Positions 36,393-49,100 of a stretch of DNA of 64,000 nucleotides are shown piece after piece (position 1 is the stretch's first letter; every line of letters begins with the position of its first letter). The stretch covers positions 1,240,001 to 1,304,000 of the forward strand of contig NZ_WNXD01000001.1 in the NCBI RefSeq assembly GCF_014172375.1. Reading direction: 5' to 3'. This DNA is from Pedobacter planticolens. Its GTDB lineage: Bacteria; Bacteroidota; Bacteroidia; Sphingobacteriales; Sphingobacteriaceae. Below the pieces are notes generated by a model that made no database searches, was not told the origin of the DNA, and worked only from the letters and a program-made list of their open reading frames with translations. The position numbers and the translations under genes were made by a program.

Positions 36393-38975
36393 CTATTTGG
36401 TTTTTAATCTTAATACTGTAAATGAATAGGCAGGCAAATCGAGAGGAGTTTCTGCACTTATATTTATTTCTGATACTATTGGCTTAGTATTTTTATCAAC
36501 TGGATTTCCTGTAATTACTGTTTTAGCTGCTTTTACATTCAATACACCAATTTCATTAAAGTTAAAGCTTGTATTTACAGTTACCGGAAGTAGGTTAACT
36601 AGTTTAATAATTAAATCATTGGTTTTACTATCTCTTACAATGGAATAAGCAATTCGTTTCGATACATTTTCTTCCGTAGTAGAAAGGTTTATTTGTGAAG
36701 GAATATATGTATCGCCAGCATTTTGCCCGTAAAGCTGTTGAACAAAATAGCCAGTGGTTGGCATCACTTCACTGTTATTAAAATAGATCAGATCCGGATT
36801 CCATTGGGTATGACCTACTTTAGCGATTAATGGTGCATAAGATGCCATGCTTACTACATCTCCGTTTCGCTCTAAGGAAGTTAAGTACAGTGCTTCTGCC
36901 AATGCCGTTTCTAAATTTGTTTTATTGCCGCCGGGCAAGCTTGCAGCATATTCGCCCAAATAAATTTTAGATTTATTACGGTCGTAATTATCGTAAAAAT
37001 CTTGATTATTAATGAACCATCCGGGCGATTGATAATAATGTTCATCGATTAGTGGCACCTGCAAATCGGACGCAATTTTCCAGCCCTCTACATAATCCGT
37101 TCCTTCGAAGAATGGACCTGCAGATCCTATTATTGTTATTTCTGGATGCGCTTTCTTTAAAGCATGATAAATCAGAGTAAACCTTTCTTTAAATACTTCA
37201 GTAATCTGGTCTTCGTTGCCAATACCAATATATTTAAGGTTAAAAGGTTTTGGATGGCCAGCTTCCGCTCGTTTCTTTCCCCAAGTAGACGTTACTGGTC
37301 CATTTGCATATTCAACCAAGTCGATAATATCTTGAATGTACTTCTCCATTTCGGCCATAGGTATTCCACCTTGTTGACCACCGCCTCCAGTTGATGAATT
37401 TTGACAAGGTACTCCGGCAGCAATTACCGGAACAGGTGCTGCACCAATATCTTCACAAAACTGAAAATATTCGAAATAGCCCAATCCCATCGTTTGATGA
37501 TAGCCCCATAAGTTGCGATCTGGCTTACGGGATTCTAAAGGTCCAATTGAATTTTTCCATTTATAAATATTCTCGATTCCATCACCATGTGCTACACAAC
37601 CACCCGGAAAACGTACAAAGCGTGGATGAATAGCTGCAATTGCTTGTGCAAGATCGGGCCTCAATCCATTTTTATGCCCATTAAATGTTTTTTGAGGGAA
37701 TAAAGACACCATATCGAAAGCAATTTTACCTGCATTAATCAATCGTATCTCTAGTTTAGCATCTACAGCATCGGCTGATGAAATTAATTGTGTGGTTAAT
37801 TGTTTCCAGTTTTGCACAGAAATTTTGAGTTTTGATTTGGCAATGACGCCAATTTTATCGCTCACTAAGCATACTTCGAGTTCTGTAGCTTTCCCTTTAA
37901 AATTTTTCAAGAATGCCGAAAAATTGTAGGAATCTCCCTTTTTAATCGCAATTCCATCAAAGCCAGCATTAATTAAAGCTGCACCAGGCAATCTGGTCTC
38001 AATTACGGCATAATGCAAATTATTAGGATGTATTGGTGCAAGCGAATCGATAGTAATTGAGGCTTTTTCTCCTTTTAACGCCCAAGAATGCATACTGTTC
38101 CAGTTTTTATCGTTATCGCTTTTATCACTTGTTTTATACTCAAAGTCCCGGTTTTGGATCATTTCGGCATATAAACCACCATCAGCTGCATAATTTATAT
38201 CTTCGAAAAATACACCTGTTAAGAGGGTGCTAATTGGTTTCGATTTTTTAGGTTGCAGTGTAATTTTTGCAGTTACATTCTTCAATCCAGCAAAACGATT
38301 TACATCCTCTTTTGTAGTTTCACTACTTAATATGGATCTGTATTTTTGAACCTCGTAGGCATTTTTAAGTTTAGTGATCATCGTCCATGGCACACGTTGC
38401 AGGTTCCCTTTAGCATCTCCACCGATATTAATTTTTATACTTTCATTAGCGTATTCAGAGACCTTTACTTCAACAGCATTAGTATAGTTTTTAAAGTCTT
38501 TTGTGACAACTTGAAAGTATTTACCATCTGAATCGGTGTAGGTTACTTTATAGTCGTCTGTAACCTTATTATAGGTTATAATTGGTAGTAACACATTTTT
38601 TCCTTGGTTTACATACGGATAACTTTGCGGACCCCAGTTCACTAAATCGGTTGAGGTTGCCAAGGCAAATTGCGGCGTACGATTATTTAATTCCCATACA
38701 CATACCCATTGCCCCTTTCGTCCTTGAATTAAGTATGGGGCATACATTTTTTTTTCAGTCCCCCATCTTCCATAATCGCACTTTAAATAAATGTGTCCGT
38801 TAGCAATTGAGGTATAATTTTGTTTATCTACACTCCAGGCAAAACGTAAGCCATTAGCACCATGTGCAAAAAGATAAACTGAATCAGGCTCGTTTGTAGA
38901 TTTGATAGTACTTGCATCGATATTGCCAATTTGTAAGAATATACATACTGCAAATAATATAAATTTTCTGGCCAT
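36393..38975 (-). CDS. GH51 alpha-L-arabinofuranosidase with N-terminal propeller-like domain
   Basis: An 860-residue enzyme with a signal peptide (near LQIGNIDAST). The first about 230 residues resemble the lead part of a GH43-type propeller (LRFAWSVDKQNYTSI, YAPYLIQGRKGQWVCVWELN, LATSTDLVNWGPQSY). The GH51 catalytic part follows from about 240, with FPGGCVAHGDG, acid/base glutamate in IGIGNEDQ and nucleophile glutamate in IYLGEYAAS. The extra domain may bind the substrate; a sequence search is needed to name it. It is the first gene of an operon with GH27, read away from the operator-like repeat at 39017. Confidence 0.92.
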   Translation of the reverse strand: MARKFILFAVCIFLQIGNIDASTIKSTNEPDSVYLFAHGANGLRFAWSVDKQNYTSIANGHIYLKCDYGRWGTEKKMYAPYLIQGRKGQWVCVWELNNRTPQFALATSTDLVNWGPQSYPYVNQGKNVLLPIITYNKVTDDYKVTYTDSDGKYFQVVTKDFKNYTNAVEVKVSEYANESIKINIGGDAKGNLQRVPWTMITKLKNAYEVQKYRSILSSETTKEDVNRFAGLKNVTAKITLQPKKSKPISTLLTGVFFEDINYAADGGLYAEMIQNRDFEYKTSDKSDNDKNWNSMHSWALKGEKASITIDSLAPIHPNNLHYAVIETRLPGAALINAGFDGIAIKKGDSYNFSAFLKNFKGKATELEVCLVSDKIGVIAKSKLKISVQNWKQLTTQLISSADAVDAKLEIRLINAGKIAFDMVSLFPQKTFNGHKNGLRPDLAQAIAAIHPRFVRFPGGCVAHGDGIENIYKWKNSIGPLESRKPDRNLWGYHQTMGLGYFEYFQFCEDIGAAPVPVIAAGVPCQNSSTGGGGQQGGIPMAEMEKYIQDIIDLVEYANGPVTSTWGKKRAEAGHPKPFNLKYIGIGNEDQITEVFKERFTLIYHALKKAHPEITIIGSAGPFFEGTDYVEGWKIASDLQVPLIDEHYYQSPGWFINNQDFYDNYDRNKSKIYLGEYAASLPGGNKTNLETALAEALYLTSLERNGDVVSMASYAPLIAKVGHTQWNPDLIYFNNSEVMPTTGYFVQQLYGQNAGDTYIPSQINLSTTEENVSKRIAYSIVRDSKTNDLIIKLVNLLPVTVNTSFNFNEIGVLNVKAAKTVITGNPVDKNTKPIVSEINISAETPLDLPAYSFTVLRLKTK

Positions 38976-39016
38976 ACGTTTAAGCTGGGTATTTGGTTAA
39001 ATCAAAAATAAAAAAA

Positions 39017-39037
39017 TAAACGTTAAACAAACGCTTA
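39017..39037. promoter_or_regulatory. Operator-like inverted repeat TAAACGT-N7-ACGCTTA
   Basis: This is the same layout as 33003-33023 (one mismatch between the arms, same 7-nt spacer). It is centred in the intergenic region between the divergent GH51 (38975, minus) and aldo/keto reductase (39099, plus) genes. Confidence 0.55.
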
Positions 39038-39098
39038 TTTTAGAAAAAATATAACTCTTATCTATTATGATTATATTGGGCTTCCAAATTTTTAAAAG

Positions 39099-40079
39099 AT
39101 GAATTCGAATAGGTATCAAAATATGCAATACAACCGATGCGGAAATAGCGGTTTAAAATTGCCTGCAATTTCTTTAGGTTTATGGCATAATTTCGGGGAT
39201 GTAGACGATCCATCTAATTTTCGTGATATTCTTTTACATGCATTTGATAGTGGAATAACACATTTTGATTTGGCTAATAATTATGGTCCACCTCCTGGAT
39301 CAGCCGAAACAAATTTTGGAAATTTATTAGCTACCGATTTAAAATCTCATCGAGATGAATTAATTATTTCAACTAAAGCAGGCTATACCATGTGGGATGG
39401 CCCTTATGGTGATTGGGGTTCAAAAAAATACTTAGTTTCGAGTTTAGATCAAAGTTTAAAGCGAATGGGAATTTCGTATGTGGATATATTTTATCACCAC
39501 AGACCAGATCCTGATACACCTTTAGAAGAAACGATGAGCGCATTAGACCTTATCGTAAGACAAGGGAAAGCGCTTTATGTTGGTCTTTCTAATTATAAGC
39601 CAAAAGAAGCTAAAGAAGCTATCGGAATATTAAAGCAATTAGGTACGCCTTGTATCATTCATCAGCCTAAATATTCAATGTTTGAACGTAGCCCAGAAGA
39701 AGGCTTATTTTCGGCACTGGAGGATGAAAAAGTAGGCTGTATTCCTTTTTCTCCTTTGGCGCAAGGAATGTTAACGAATAAATATTTAAAAGGCATTCCT
39801 GAAACTTCGAGAGCTGCTAAAGCAACTGGTTTTCTTCAAACAACGGCAATTACATCAGAAAAATTAAGTCAAATTAATCGATTAAATGAAATTGCAATTA
39901 CTCGTAATCAATCTTTGGCGCAAATGGCTTTAGCTTGGGTTTTACGACAAAAATGTGTAACCTCGGTATTAGTTGGAGCTAGTAGTGCAGCTCAGTTGGC
40001 CGATTCAATCAAAACATTGGAAAACTTGGAATTTTCTGCTGAAGAACTTTTACAAGTTGAAGATATTTTGAGAATTTAA
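39099..40079 (+). CDS. Aldo/keto reductase (YghZ/GPR-like)
   Basis: A 326-residue cytosolic oxidoreductase. The tetrad aspartate, tyrosine, lysine and histidine is visible as DLANNYG, STKAGY and YHHRPDPDTP. The opening MQYNRCGNSGLKLPAISLGLWHN and the C-terminal NADPH motif VLVGASSAAQLADSI are typical of the YghZ group. Relatives reduce L-glyceraldehyde-3-phosphate and other aldehydes; the actual substrate is open. An alternative start is M9 (39123). It is divergent from the GH51/GH27 operon and shares the operator-like repeat, and converges with galactokinase after 7 bp. Confidence 0.9.
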   Translation: MNSNRYQNMQYNRCGNSGLKLPAISLGLWHNFGDVDDPSNFRDILLHAFDSGITHFDLANNYGPPPGSAETNFGNLLATDLKSHRDELIISTKAGYTMWDGPYGDWGSKKYLVSSLDQSLKRMGISYVDIFYHHRPDPDTPLEETMSALDLIVRQGKALYVGLSNYKPKEAKEAIGILKQLGTPCIIHQPKYSMFERSPEEGLFSALEDEKVGCIPFSPLAQGMLTNKYLKGIPETSRAAKATGFLQTTAITSEKLSQINRLNEIAITRNQSLAQMALAWVLRQKCVTSVLVGASSAAQLADSIKTLENLEFSAEELLQVEDILRI

Positions 40080-40086
40080 TAGAAAT

Positions 40087-41238
40087 CTATAAAATCAACT
40101 TCGTTCCATCACCTGTTTCTACCTCGTATGCATCTAATTTTATGAGGAATTCTTTTTGATATGCTTTTTGTAATTTTTCAATAAACTCTTCGACCTTTTT
40201 AGTTGCTACAATATTTAATGTACAACCTCCAAAACCTCCACCCATCATCCTAGCTCCTAACACATAAGGTAGTTTTTTCACAGAATCGACTAAAAAATCG
40301 AGTTCTTCACAACTTACACGATAGGCTCTACTTAATCCATAATGGGTTTGAAACATCGCTAGACCAAGGTTTTTTAAATCGCCATTTTTCAATTGTTCAG
40401 CTGCTTGAAGTACGCGATCGTTTTCCTCTATTACAAATCTGCATTTTTGATACACATCAATATCTTTCGGTTTAACATATTTATCAAGCATTTTCAAGTC
40501 AACATCACGCAATGTATTTACTTTGCTCACTTTTGCTTTTACCCAAGCAACCCCTTGTTCACACTGCTGCCTCCTTCGGTTATAGGCCGAATCAACAAGA
40601 GCATGTTTAACATTTGTATTCAACAAAACCAATGTATATCCATCAAGTTTTAGTGGAATATACTCGTGCTTCATACTTTTACAATCGAGCAGCAAAGCAT
40701 GATTTTTTTTCCCAAAAACAGAAGTAAACTGATCCATAATTCCACAGTTAACTCCCGCAAAAGTTTGTTCAGCTTTTTGTGCAATTTTGGCGATATCTAA
40801 TTTTGGAACTGATAAAGAAAAAAGTTCGATTAATGCATAAGCTGTCGCACATTCTACAGCTGCTGATGATGAAAGACCAGCACCCAAAGGTACATCTCCA
40901 TCAATATAAAGATTAAATCCACCAATGTTATAACCCCATTTCTGCAATTGATCTGCAACGCCAAGAATATAATTAGCCCAGCTTTTTTCAGATTTAATTA
41001 AATTACAAATAGTAGTTTGAACACTTTCGCTATAACTTTCAGCATAAAGATGAATTTCATTATCGCTTCGTCTGGAAACCGCTGCATAAATGGCTTTATT
41101 TATTGCTGCAGGCATTACATATCCATCATTGTAATCAGTATGTTCGCCAATAATATTAATTCTCCCTGGCGCTTTTACGATGATGGGTTCATGATTGAAC
41201 TGTTTTATAAATGCTAATTTGATAGATTCGGTATTCAT
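40087..41238 (-). CDS. galK: Galactokinase
   Basis: A 383-residue GHMP kinase phosphorylating galactose to galactose-1-phosphate in the Leloir pathway. The galactokinase signature GRINIIGEHTDYNDG lies near residues 24-38. The ATP loop is PLGAGLSSSAAVE, and the C-terminal GHMP motif is MMGGGFGGCTLN. Catalytic aspartate lies in CGIMDQF. It is the last gene of the SusC-led run, 1 bp after GH16, so the products of galactan degradation would feed directly into this kinase. No other Leloir genes are in the window. Confidence 0.97.
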   Translation of the reverse strand: MNTESIKLAFIKQFNHEPIIVKAPGRINIIGEHTDYNDGYVMPAAINKAIYAAVSRRSDNEIHLYAESYSESVQTTICNLIKSEKSWANYILGVADQLQKWGYNIGGFNLYIDGDVPLGAGLSSSAAVECATAYALIELFSLSVPKLDIAKIAQKAEQTFAGVNCGIMDQFTSVFGKKNHALLLDCKSMKHEYIPLKLDGYTLVLLNTNVKHALVDSAYNRRRQQCEQGVAWVKAKVSKVNTLRDVDLKMLDKYVKPKDIDVYQKCRFVIEENDRVLQAAEQLKNGDLKNLGLAMFQTHYGLSRAYRVSCEELDFLVDSVKKLPYVLGARMMGGGFGGCTLNIVATKKVEEFIEKLQKAYQKEFLIKLDAYEVETGDGTKLIL

Positions 41239-41239
41239 C

Positions 41240-45233
<3,994 letters not shown>

Positions 45234-45250
45234 TTAATTTGTGTGTGTAT

Positions 45251-46483
45251 TTAAGGGTTGTAAGAGCCGCTTGTAGCAGTAGGTAATCCGTCTTTTCTCA
45301 TGGCTTCTATTAAAATGCAGTTGTATACATAATCCCAACTAGAGGTTACTTCAGAATTTTGGTTTAATCCAAAAGGCCACCAATGTTGAGTATCACCACT
45401 TAATTGTTCTGTAGTACTATTTTTTATTTTTTTCAACAGTTCATTTGTATACTGTCCTTGAAATTTACCACCAACAACTTTACTTGTCCACCAACTGGTA
45501 GTACCTGTACCAAGCGTATGATTCATTTCGTGTAGCATTGTTCTTAAATTCTGATAGCTAGAACTCACGCCAAAACGCATCCAACCTTCATTATTTGCAT
45601 CGGCAGTTGGCGTACCTTCCACATAATTTATGTAAACGTGCTTTGTAGCAGAAGTATAATTGCTTAAGTACCAAGCAGCACTATCTGCAGCTACCTGCAA
45701 ACGAGCATATGCTGCAATCTGTTCAGCATTTGGGTTTGTAGCTTTATTAAAAGTATAAGTAATATTTCCTTTTGGGATGGTTTTAAAAGTGATATTACTG
45801 CTATAACTTACTCCTTTAGCATTAATGGCATAACCACGAACATAATAATTTGTCCGTTCTAAAAGCCCTTTCATCATTAACCTATATTTGCCTGCACCAG
45901 TACTATTGTGCTTAACTTTGATATCAGTTATGATTGGATTTTCATTGAGCCCGTAAACCAAACCACGTTCGGTAACTTGATCTCCACCATCGTTAATAAT
46001 ATCAACATCGCATGTGGCAAGTGTAGCACCAACAATAAACATCGGAGTGATATTAAAACTCGCATTGCCGATAGCGGTAGTTGTAAAAGAAATTTCATTT
46101 CCATAACCAACTCCATTCTTATTCACGGCAAAAGCTCTTACATAATATTTTGTCCCTGCCTTAAGTGCACTAATTTCACTAACAAAGTCTCCAGCACCTG
46201 TAACACTAACGGTTCCGATTTTAGTATTTGCTGTAGTTGGTTCTGGGTTTAAACCGAGTACAATACCACGCTCAGTAACCGTATTTCCACCGTTATCGAC
46301 AACGGTACCACCACTTTGTGCAGTAATTGTAGTAATATTTTTAATGATGTTTGTTTGTACCTTTGGCGCTGTACCATTGTTTACAACTGGAGTAACTACC
46401 GTTGTATTAGTTGGCTTATCTGTCTTTTTACAGTTCATAAGCAGAACTGTAAAAACTATTAAAATAAGGTGATTAATTTTCAT
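45251..46483 (-). CDS. Lipoprotein with two Fn3-like repeats and metallopeptidase-like C-terminal domain
   Basis: A 410-residue protein with a lipobox ending at C18 (FTVLLMNCKK). Two related repeats lie at about residues 45-137 and 142-235; each has a TERG(I/L)V(L/Y)GLN motif, a GAG turn and YYVR(A/G)(F/Y)A. The C-terminal part has HEMNH at 318-322 followed by TLGTG, which matches the HExxH zinc-peptidase core, but no third ligand in the HExxHxxGxxH position. It may be a surface glycan-binding or glycoprotein-processing protein. Its position inside an arabinogalactan locus makes peptide-core handling a possibility. The family is not recognised with certainty. Confidence 0.75.
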   Translation of the reverse strand: MKINHLILIVFTVLLMNCKKTDKPTNTTVVTPVVNNGTAPKVQTNIIKNITTITAQSGGTVVDNGGNTVTERGIVLGLNPEPTTANTKIGTVSVTGAGDFVSEISALKAGTKYYVRAFAVNKNGVGYGNEISFTTTAIGNASFNITPMFIVGATLATCDVDIINDGGDQVTERGLVYGLNENPIITDIKVKHNSTGAGKYRLMMKGLLERTNYYVRGYAINAKGVSYSSNITFKTIPKGNITYTFNKATNPNAEQIAAYARLQVAADSAAWYLSNYTSATKHVYINYVEGTPTADANNEGWMRFGVSSSYQNLRTMLHEMNHTLGTGTTSWWTSKVVGGKFQGQYTNELLKKIKNSTTEQLSGDTQHWWPFGLNQNSEVTSSWDYVYNCILIEAMRKDGLPTATSGSYNP

Positions 46484-46573
46484 ATGTTTTTAGGACCAAT
46501 TGAGATGAACAATCGTTTCATAGTTCTTTTTTTACCTGGTTTTGGTACAAAAGGTTTACGATTGGTGCGTTGA

Positions 46574-46609
46574 AACAATCTATAGGATGTTAAACTCCTA
46601 TAGATTGTT
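46574..46609. other. Intra-operon hairpin
   Basis: A perfect 14-bp inverted repeat, AACAATCTATAGGA with TCCTATAGATTGTT, encloses an 8-nt loop. It starts 13 bp after the DUF4998 gene stop, inside the 138-bp gap that is the only large break in the SusC operon. The minus strand has only three T after the stem. It may be a weak terminator, a processing site or a stabilising structure. Confidence 0.7.
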
Positions 46610-46621
46610 AAAAAATTGATT

Positions 46622-47866
46622 TTATAGATAGGTTATTTTATAGAGTTTAACCGAGGCTATTTTTGCATACATACCAGTACTGCTTGTACCAGTTAAGGTA
46701 GCAGCAAATCCGAGTGAAACTTGCTTAGCTTGATCTAAATTAAAGTTAAGTGTTTTGCTTTCTAAGTTTGAGAATGCAATGCTTGAACTCGTGATACTAG
46801 CTACATTTGGTATCGTAGTACCTTCAGCTACAGACATGTATCTTGATCCGCCTGCATTGAAATCGTTCATTACAATTTCCATTCTATAACTACCAGCAGG
46901 TAGATTTATAGTTTGATAGATTTTACCATCAGTAACATTTGGTAGTCCCCAACCTGCTTCTAATGAAATAAAGCCAACATTACTCCTTTTTTCGTAGCCA
47001 CCAAAACCACTCGCGTTTTTAACAGAAGTACTGGTAATCCAATCATTTAAAATACCCCATCTATTTGCACTATTAATTGAAGAGTAGGTAACATTAGGTC
47101 CAACATTCTTTAAGTAAGTAGAAGTTATATCTACTTTACTAAATTTAGGGATATACATATTTTCATATGCAGTATAGAAGGTATCAACACTTAATGAATC
47201 TGGCAAAAACAACGTACGGAATTTGATTGTTCCCTTTTCTTTAAAATTGGGAATTGTGTAATTATTCACATCAATAGGAATTCTAACTGTTTTCTCCGCG
47301 TTTGCGTTATCGGTGTAAACCATTTCTGTTGCAAATACGCCACTTACTCTATCCATTCCACCCCATTCTATTGTAGAAACACCACTTTCATTGGTAAATG
47401 CAGAGTTTATACCTCTATTAGATAAAGTAGATTGATATCTGTCTCCATAAACTCTTCCTGTTTTATAAACGGGAATTGATTTATTACCAGCAGCATCATA
47501 CGTATAAATGACAAAATTCTGTACGCCCTCTGTAATGTTGTTGATGAATATCTTAAGCGTATCGACTTTGTCTGTTCTTGTAACTGGTAACACAAGAGAA
47601 TCAACTTTGTTATTCCAATATATTACACATTTTTTAACTTTTGGATCTGCAAGGAACAAACCATTTAACAATACGCGGTATCTTCCAGAGTTAATTTTAA
47701 TTGAATCAAGTTTACCTGTATACGATATCTCCCCTCCTTTTGTAAATTTTTTATAGTCATCCATTTTAGCGCATGACGATATGATGCCAACCAATAGAAT
47801 GGCCAAGGTTGCAAACAGCAGTTCCTTGTTTAATTTTTTAATATTATTTTTCATCTTAATATTCAT
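46622..47866 (-). CDS. DUF4998/DUF5013-type surface lipoprotein
   Basis: A 414-residue lipoprotein (lipobox region LVGIISSCAKMDD, C32). The DUF4998 pattern, with FTKGGEISYTGKLDSIKINSG and a two-Fn3-like layout, covers about residues 35-235. A C-terminal jelly-roll domain (about 255-410; TDGKIYQTINLPAGSYRMEIVM) resembles DUF5013. Such proteins are commonly encoded after SusCD pairs and act as surface glycan-binding proteins. That role is inferred here from position. No catalytic motif is visible. Confidence 0.85.
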   Translation of the reverse strand: MNIKMKNNIKKLNKELLFATLAILLVGIISSCAKMDDYKKFTKGGEISYTGKLDSIKINSGRYRVLLNGLFLADPKVKKCVIYWNNKVDSLVLPVTRTDKVDTLKIFINNITEGVQNFVIYTYDAAGNKSIPVYKTGRVYGDRYQSTLSNRGINSAFTNESGVSTIEWGGMDRVSGVFATEMVYTDNANAEKTVRIPIDVNNYTIPNFKEKGTIKFRTLFLPDSLSVDTFYTAYENMYIPKFSKVDITSTYLKNVGPNVTYSSINSANRWGILNDWITSTSVKNASGFGGYEKRSNVGFISLEAGWGLPNVTDGKIYQTINLPAGSYRMEIVMNDFNAGGSRYMSVAEGTTIPNVASITSSSIAFSNLESKTLNFNLDQAKQVSLGFAATLTGTSSTGMYAKIASVKLYKITYL

Positions 47867-47879
47867 TTAAGCGTTTATA

Positions 47880-49076
47880 TTATCTTGGATCACCATATAC
47901 TTGAAGCTCGCCGATTGACATAAATGTTGTTCCTTGCCAATTCTTTAAACTCTTGATACGTAAATACCTAACCTTAGGTATACCTGCATCAAACGTATAG
48001 TTTAAACCAGCTTGGCCAGCAGCAATATCTTCTGTTGTATTTGCTCCATAGGCAGCACCAGAAGGTTTCTTAGCTTTAAATGTTCCAAGCTTAGTCCAAT
48101 TGGTAAAACTTCCATCAGATGGTGGGTTATCGGTTCCCCAAATCTCGAAATCTAATAAATTACCGCCATAGAAATAGGTACGTCCGTTTAGATATTCTGG
48201 GTAATCCCATATTACAATACGGCTTAGTGCAGAAAGTTTACCGATATCGAATGTAATCCATTGTGGTGTTAATACTGCCGAACTAGTCATTGTTACCCTT
48301 GGCCAATTTAATAGATCTTCATCCCACATTCCAGTTAATGCTGTTGAAGGGTGAAGTGCAACATCTCCAGGTAACGTAACACCTTTATAACCTGATTTAG
48401 GAATTTCAGCCTCAAATAAAGGTATAAGTGTGGTGTAAAGTGTATCGCTATAATTTAACCATCTATCTCTAATGGTGATGGCAAACTTCCGTTGAACTGG
48501 ATCATAGCCACGAATTGCCTGATCAATATCTACTGTTGAGGTATAGATATTTTTAGTAGTTGGCATCATTCGACCTTTGCTATCTTCAGTTAATATTTCG
48601 ATTGCCAAATCTGCTTTTGCTGGGTTGGTTGCAGTAAATCTTAATCCGCCAAAATCTGCTAGGGCTTTCATGCTTCTAAAAACACCCCAAATTGAATTTT
48701 CTAAGGGTTTTACTTTAATAGAAACTGGTGTAGACGCTATCTCGCTTCGATTTACAGCGTACAATTTTACTTCATGTTCATTTGTATCACCAAAGCCTTC
48801 TACTGTTAAAGTGTTACCATAATAAGAAGCTTTAACCTCCATCACACGACCACTTGCCAAAGTATAAACAGCTTTAATATACAGCAAATCCTTATCGGTT
48901 GGCAATGCGTAAGTTATGATTGCGTTTCCAGGGCCAGCTGTAAAATTTACATTTGATATAGGGCCAGGCGCATTCGTATTTTTTTCGAGTGGTTCGATTT
49001 TATCAACCTTACAACTCGACACTATTGCAACTATTAAAGCTAGCATTAGTGAGAAACTTATTTTAATTGTTTTCAT
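47880..49076 (-). CDS. DUF4959/DUF5126/DUF5000-type surface lipoprotein with discoidin-like domain
   Basis: A 398-residue lipoprotein (signal ending at C22, AIVSSCKVDK). An Fn3-like N-terminal part (about 35-130; APGPISNVNFTAGPGNAIITY) is followed by a second beta-sandwich (about 135-240), then an F5/8-type domain (about 245-398; PQWITFDIGKLSALSRIVIWD and VRYLRIKSLKNW). This DUF4959-5126-5000 architecture is typical of surface glycan-binding proteins in polysaccharide utilization loci. It lies 24 bp after SusD and 13 bp before the DUF4998 gene. Confidence 0.88.
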   Translation of the reverse strand: MKTIKISFSLMLALIVAIVSSCKVDKIEPLEKNTNAPGPISNVNFTAGPGNAIITYALPTDKDLLYIKAVYTLASGRVMEVKASYYGNTLTVEGFGDTNEHEVKLYAVNRSEIASTPVSIKVKPLENSIWGVFRSMKALADFGGLRFTATNPAKADLAIEILTEDSKGRMMPTTKNIYTSTVDIDQAIRGYDPVQRKFAITIRDRWLNYSDTLYTTLIPLFEAEIPKSGYKGVTLPGDVALHPSTALTGMWDEDLLNWPRVTMTSSAVLTPQWITFDIGKLSALSRIVIWDYPEYLNGRTYFYGGNLLDFEIWGTDNPPSDGSFTNWTKLGTFKAKKPSGAAYGANTTEDIAAGQAGLNYTFDAGIPKVRYLRIKSLKNWQGTTFMSIGELQVYGDPR

Positions 49077-49100
49077 ATAGAAAATTTAATTAGTTAGTGA

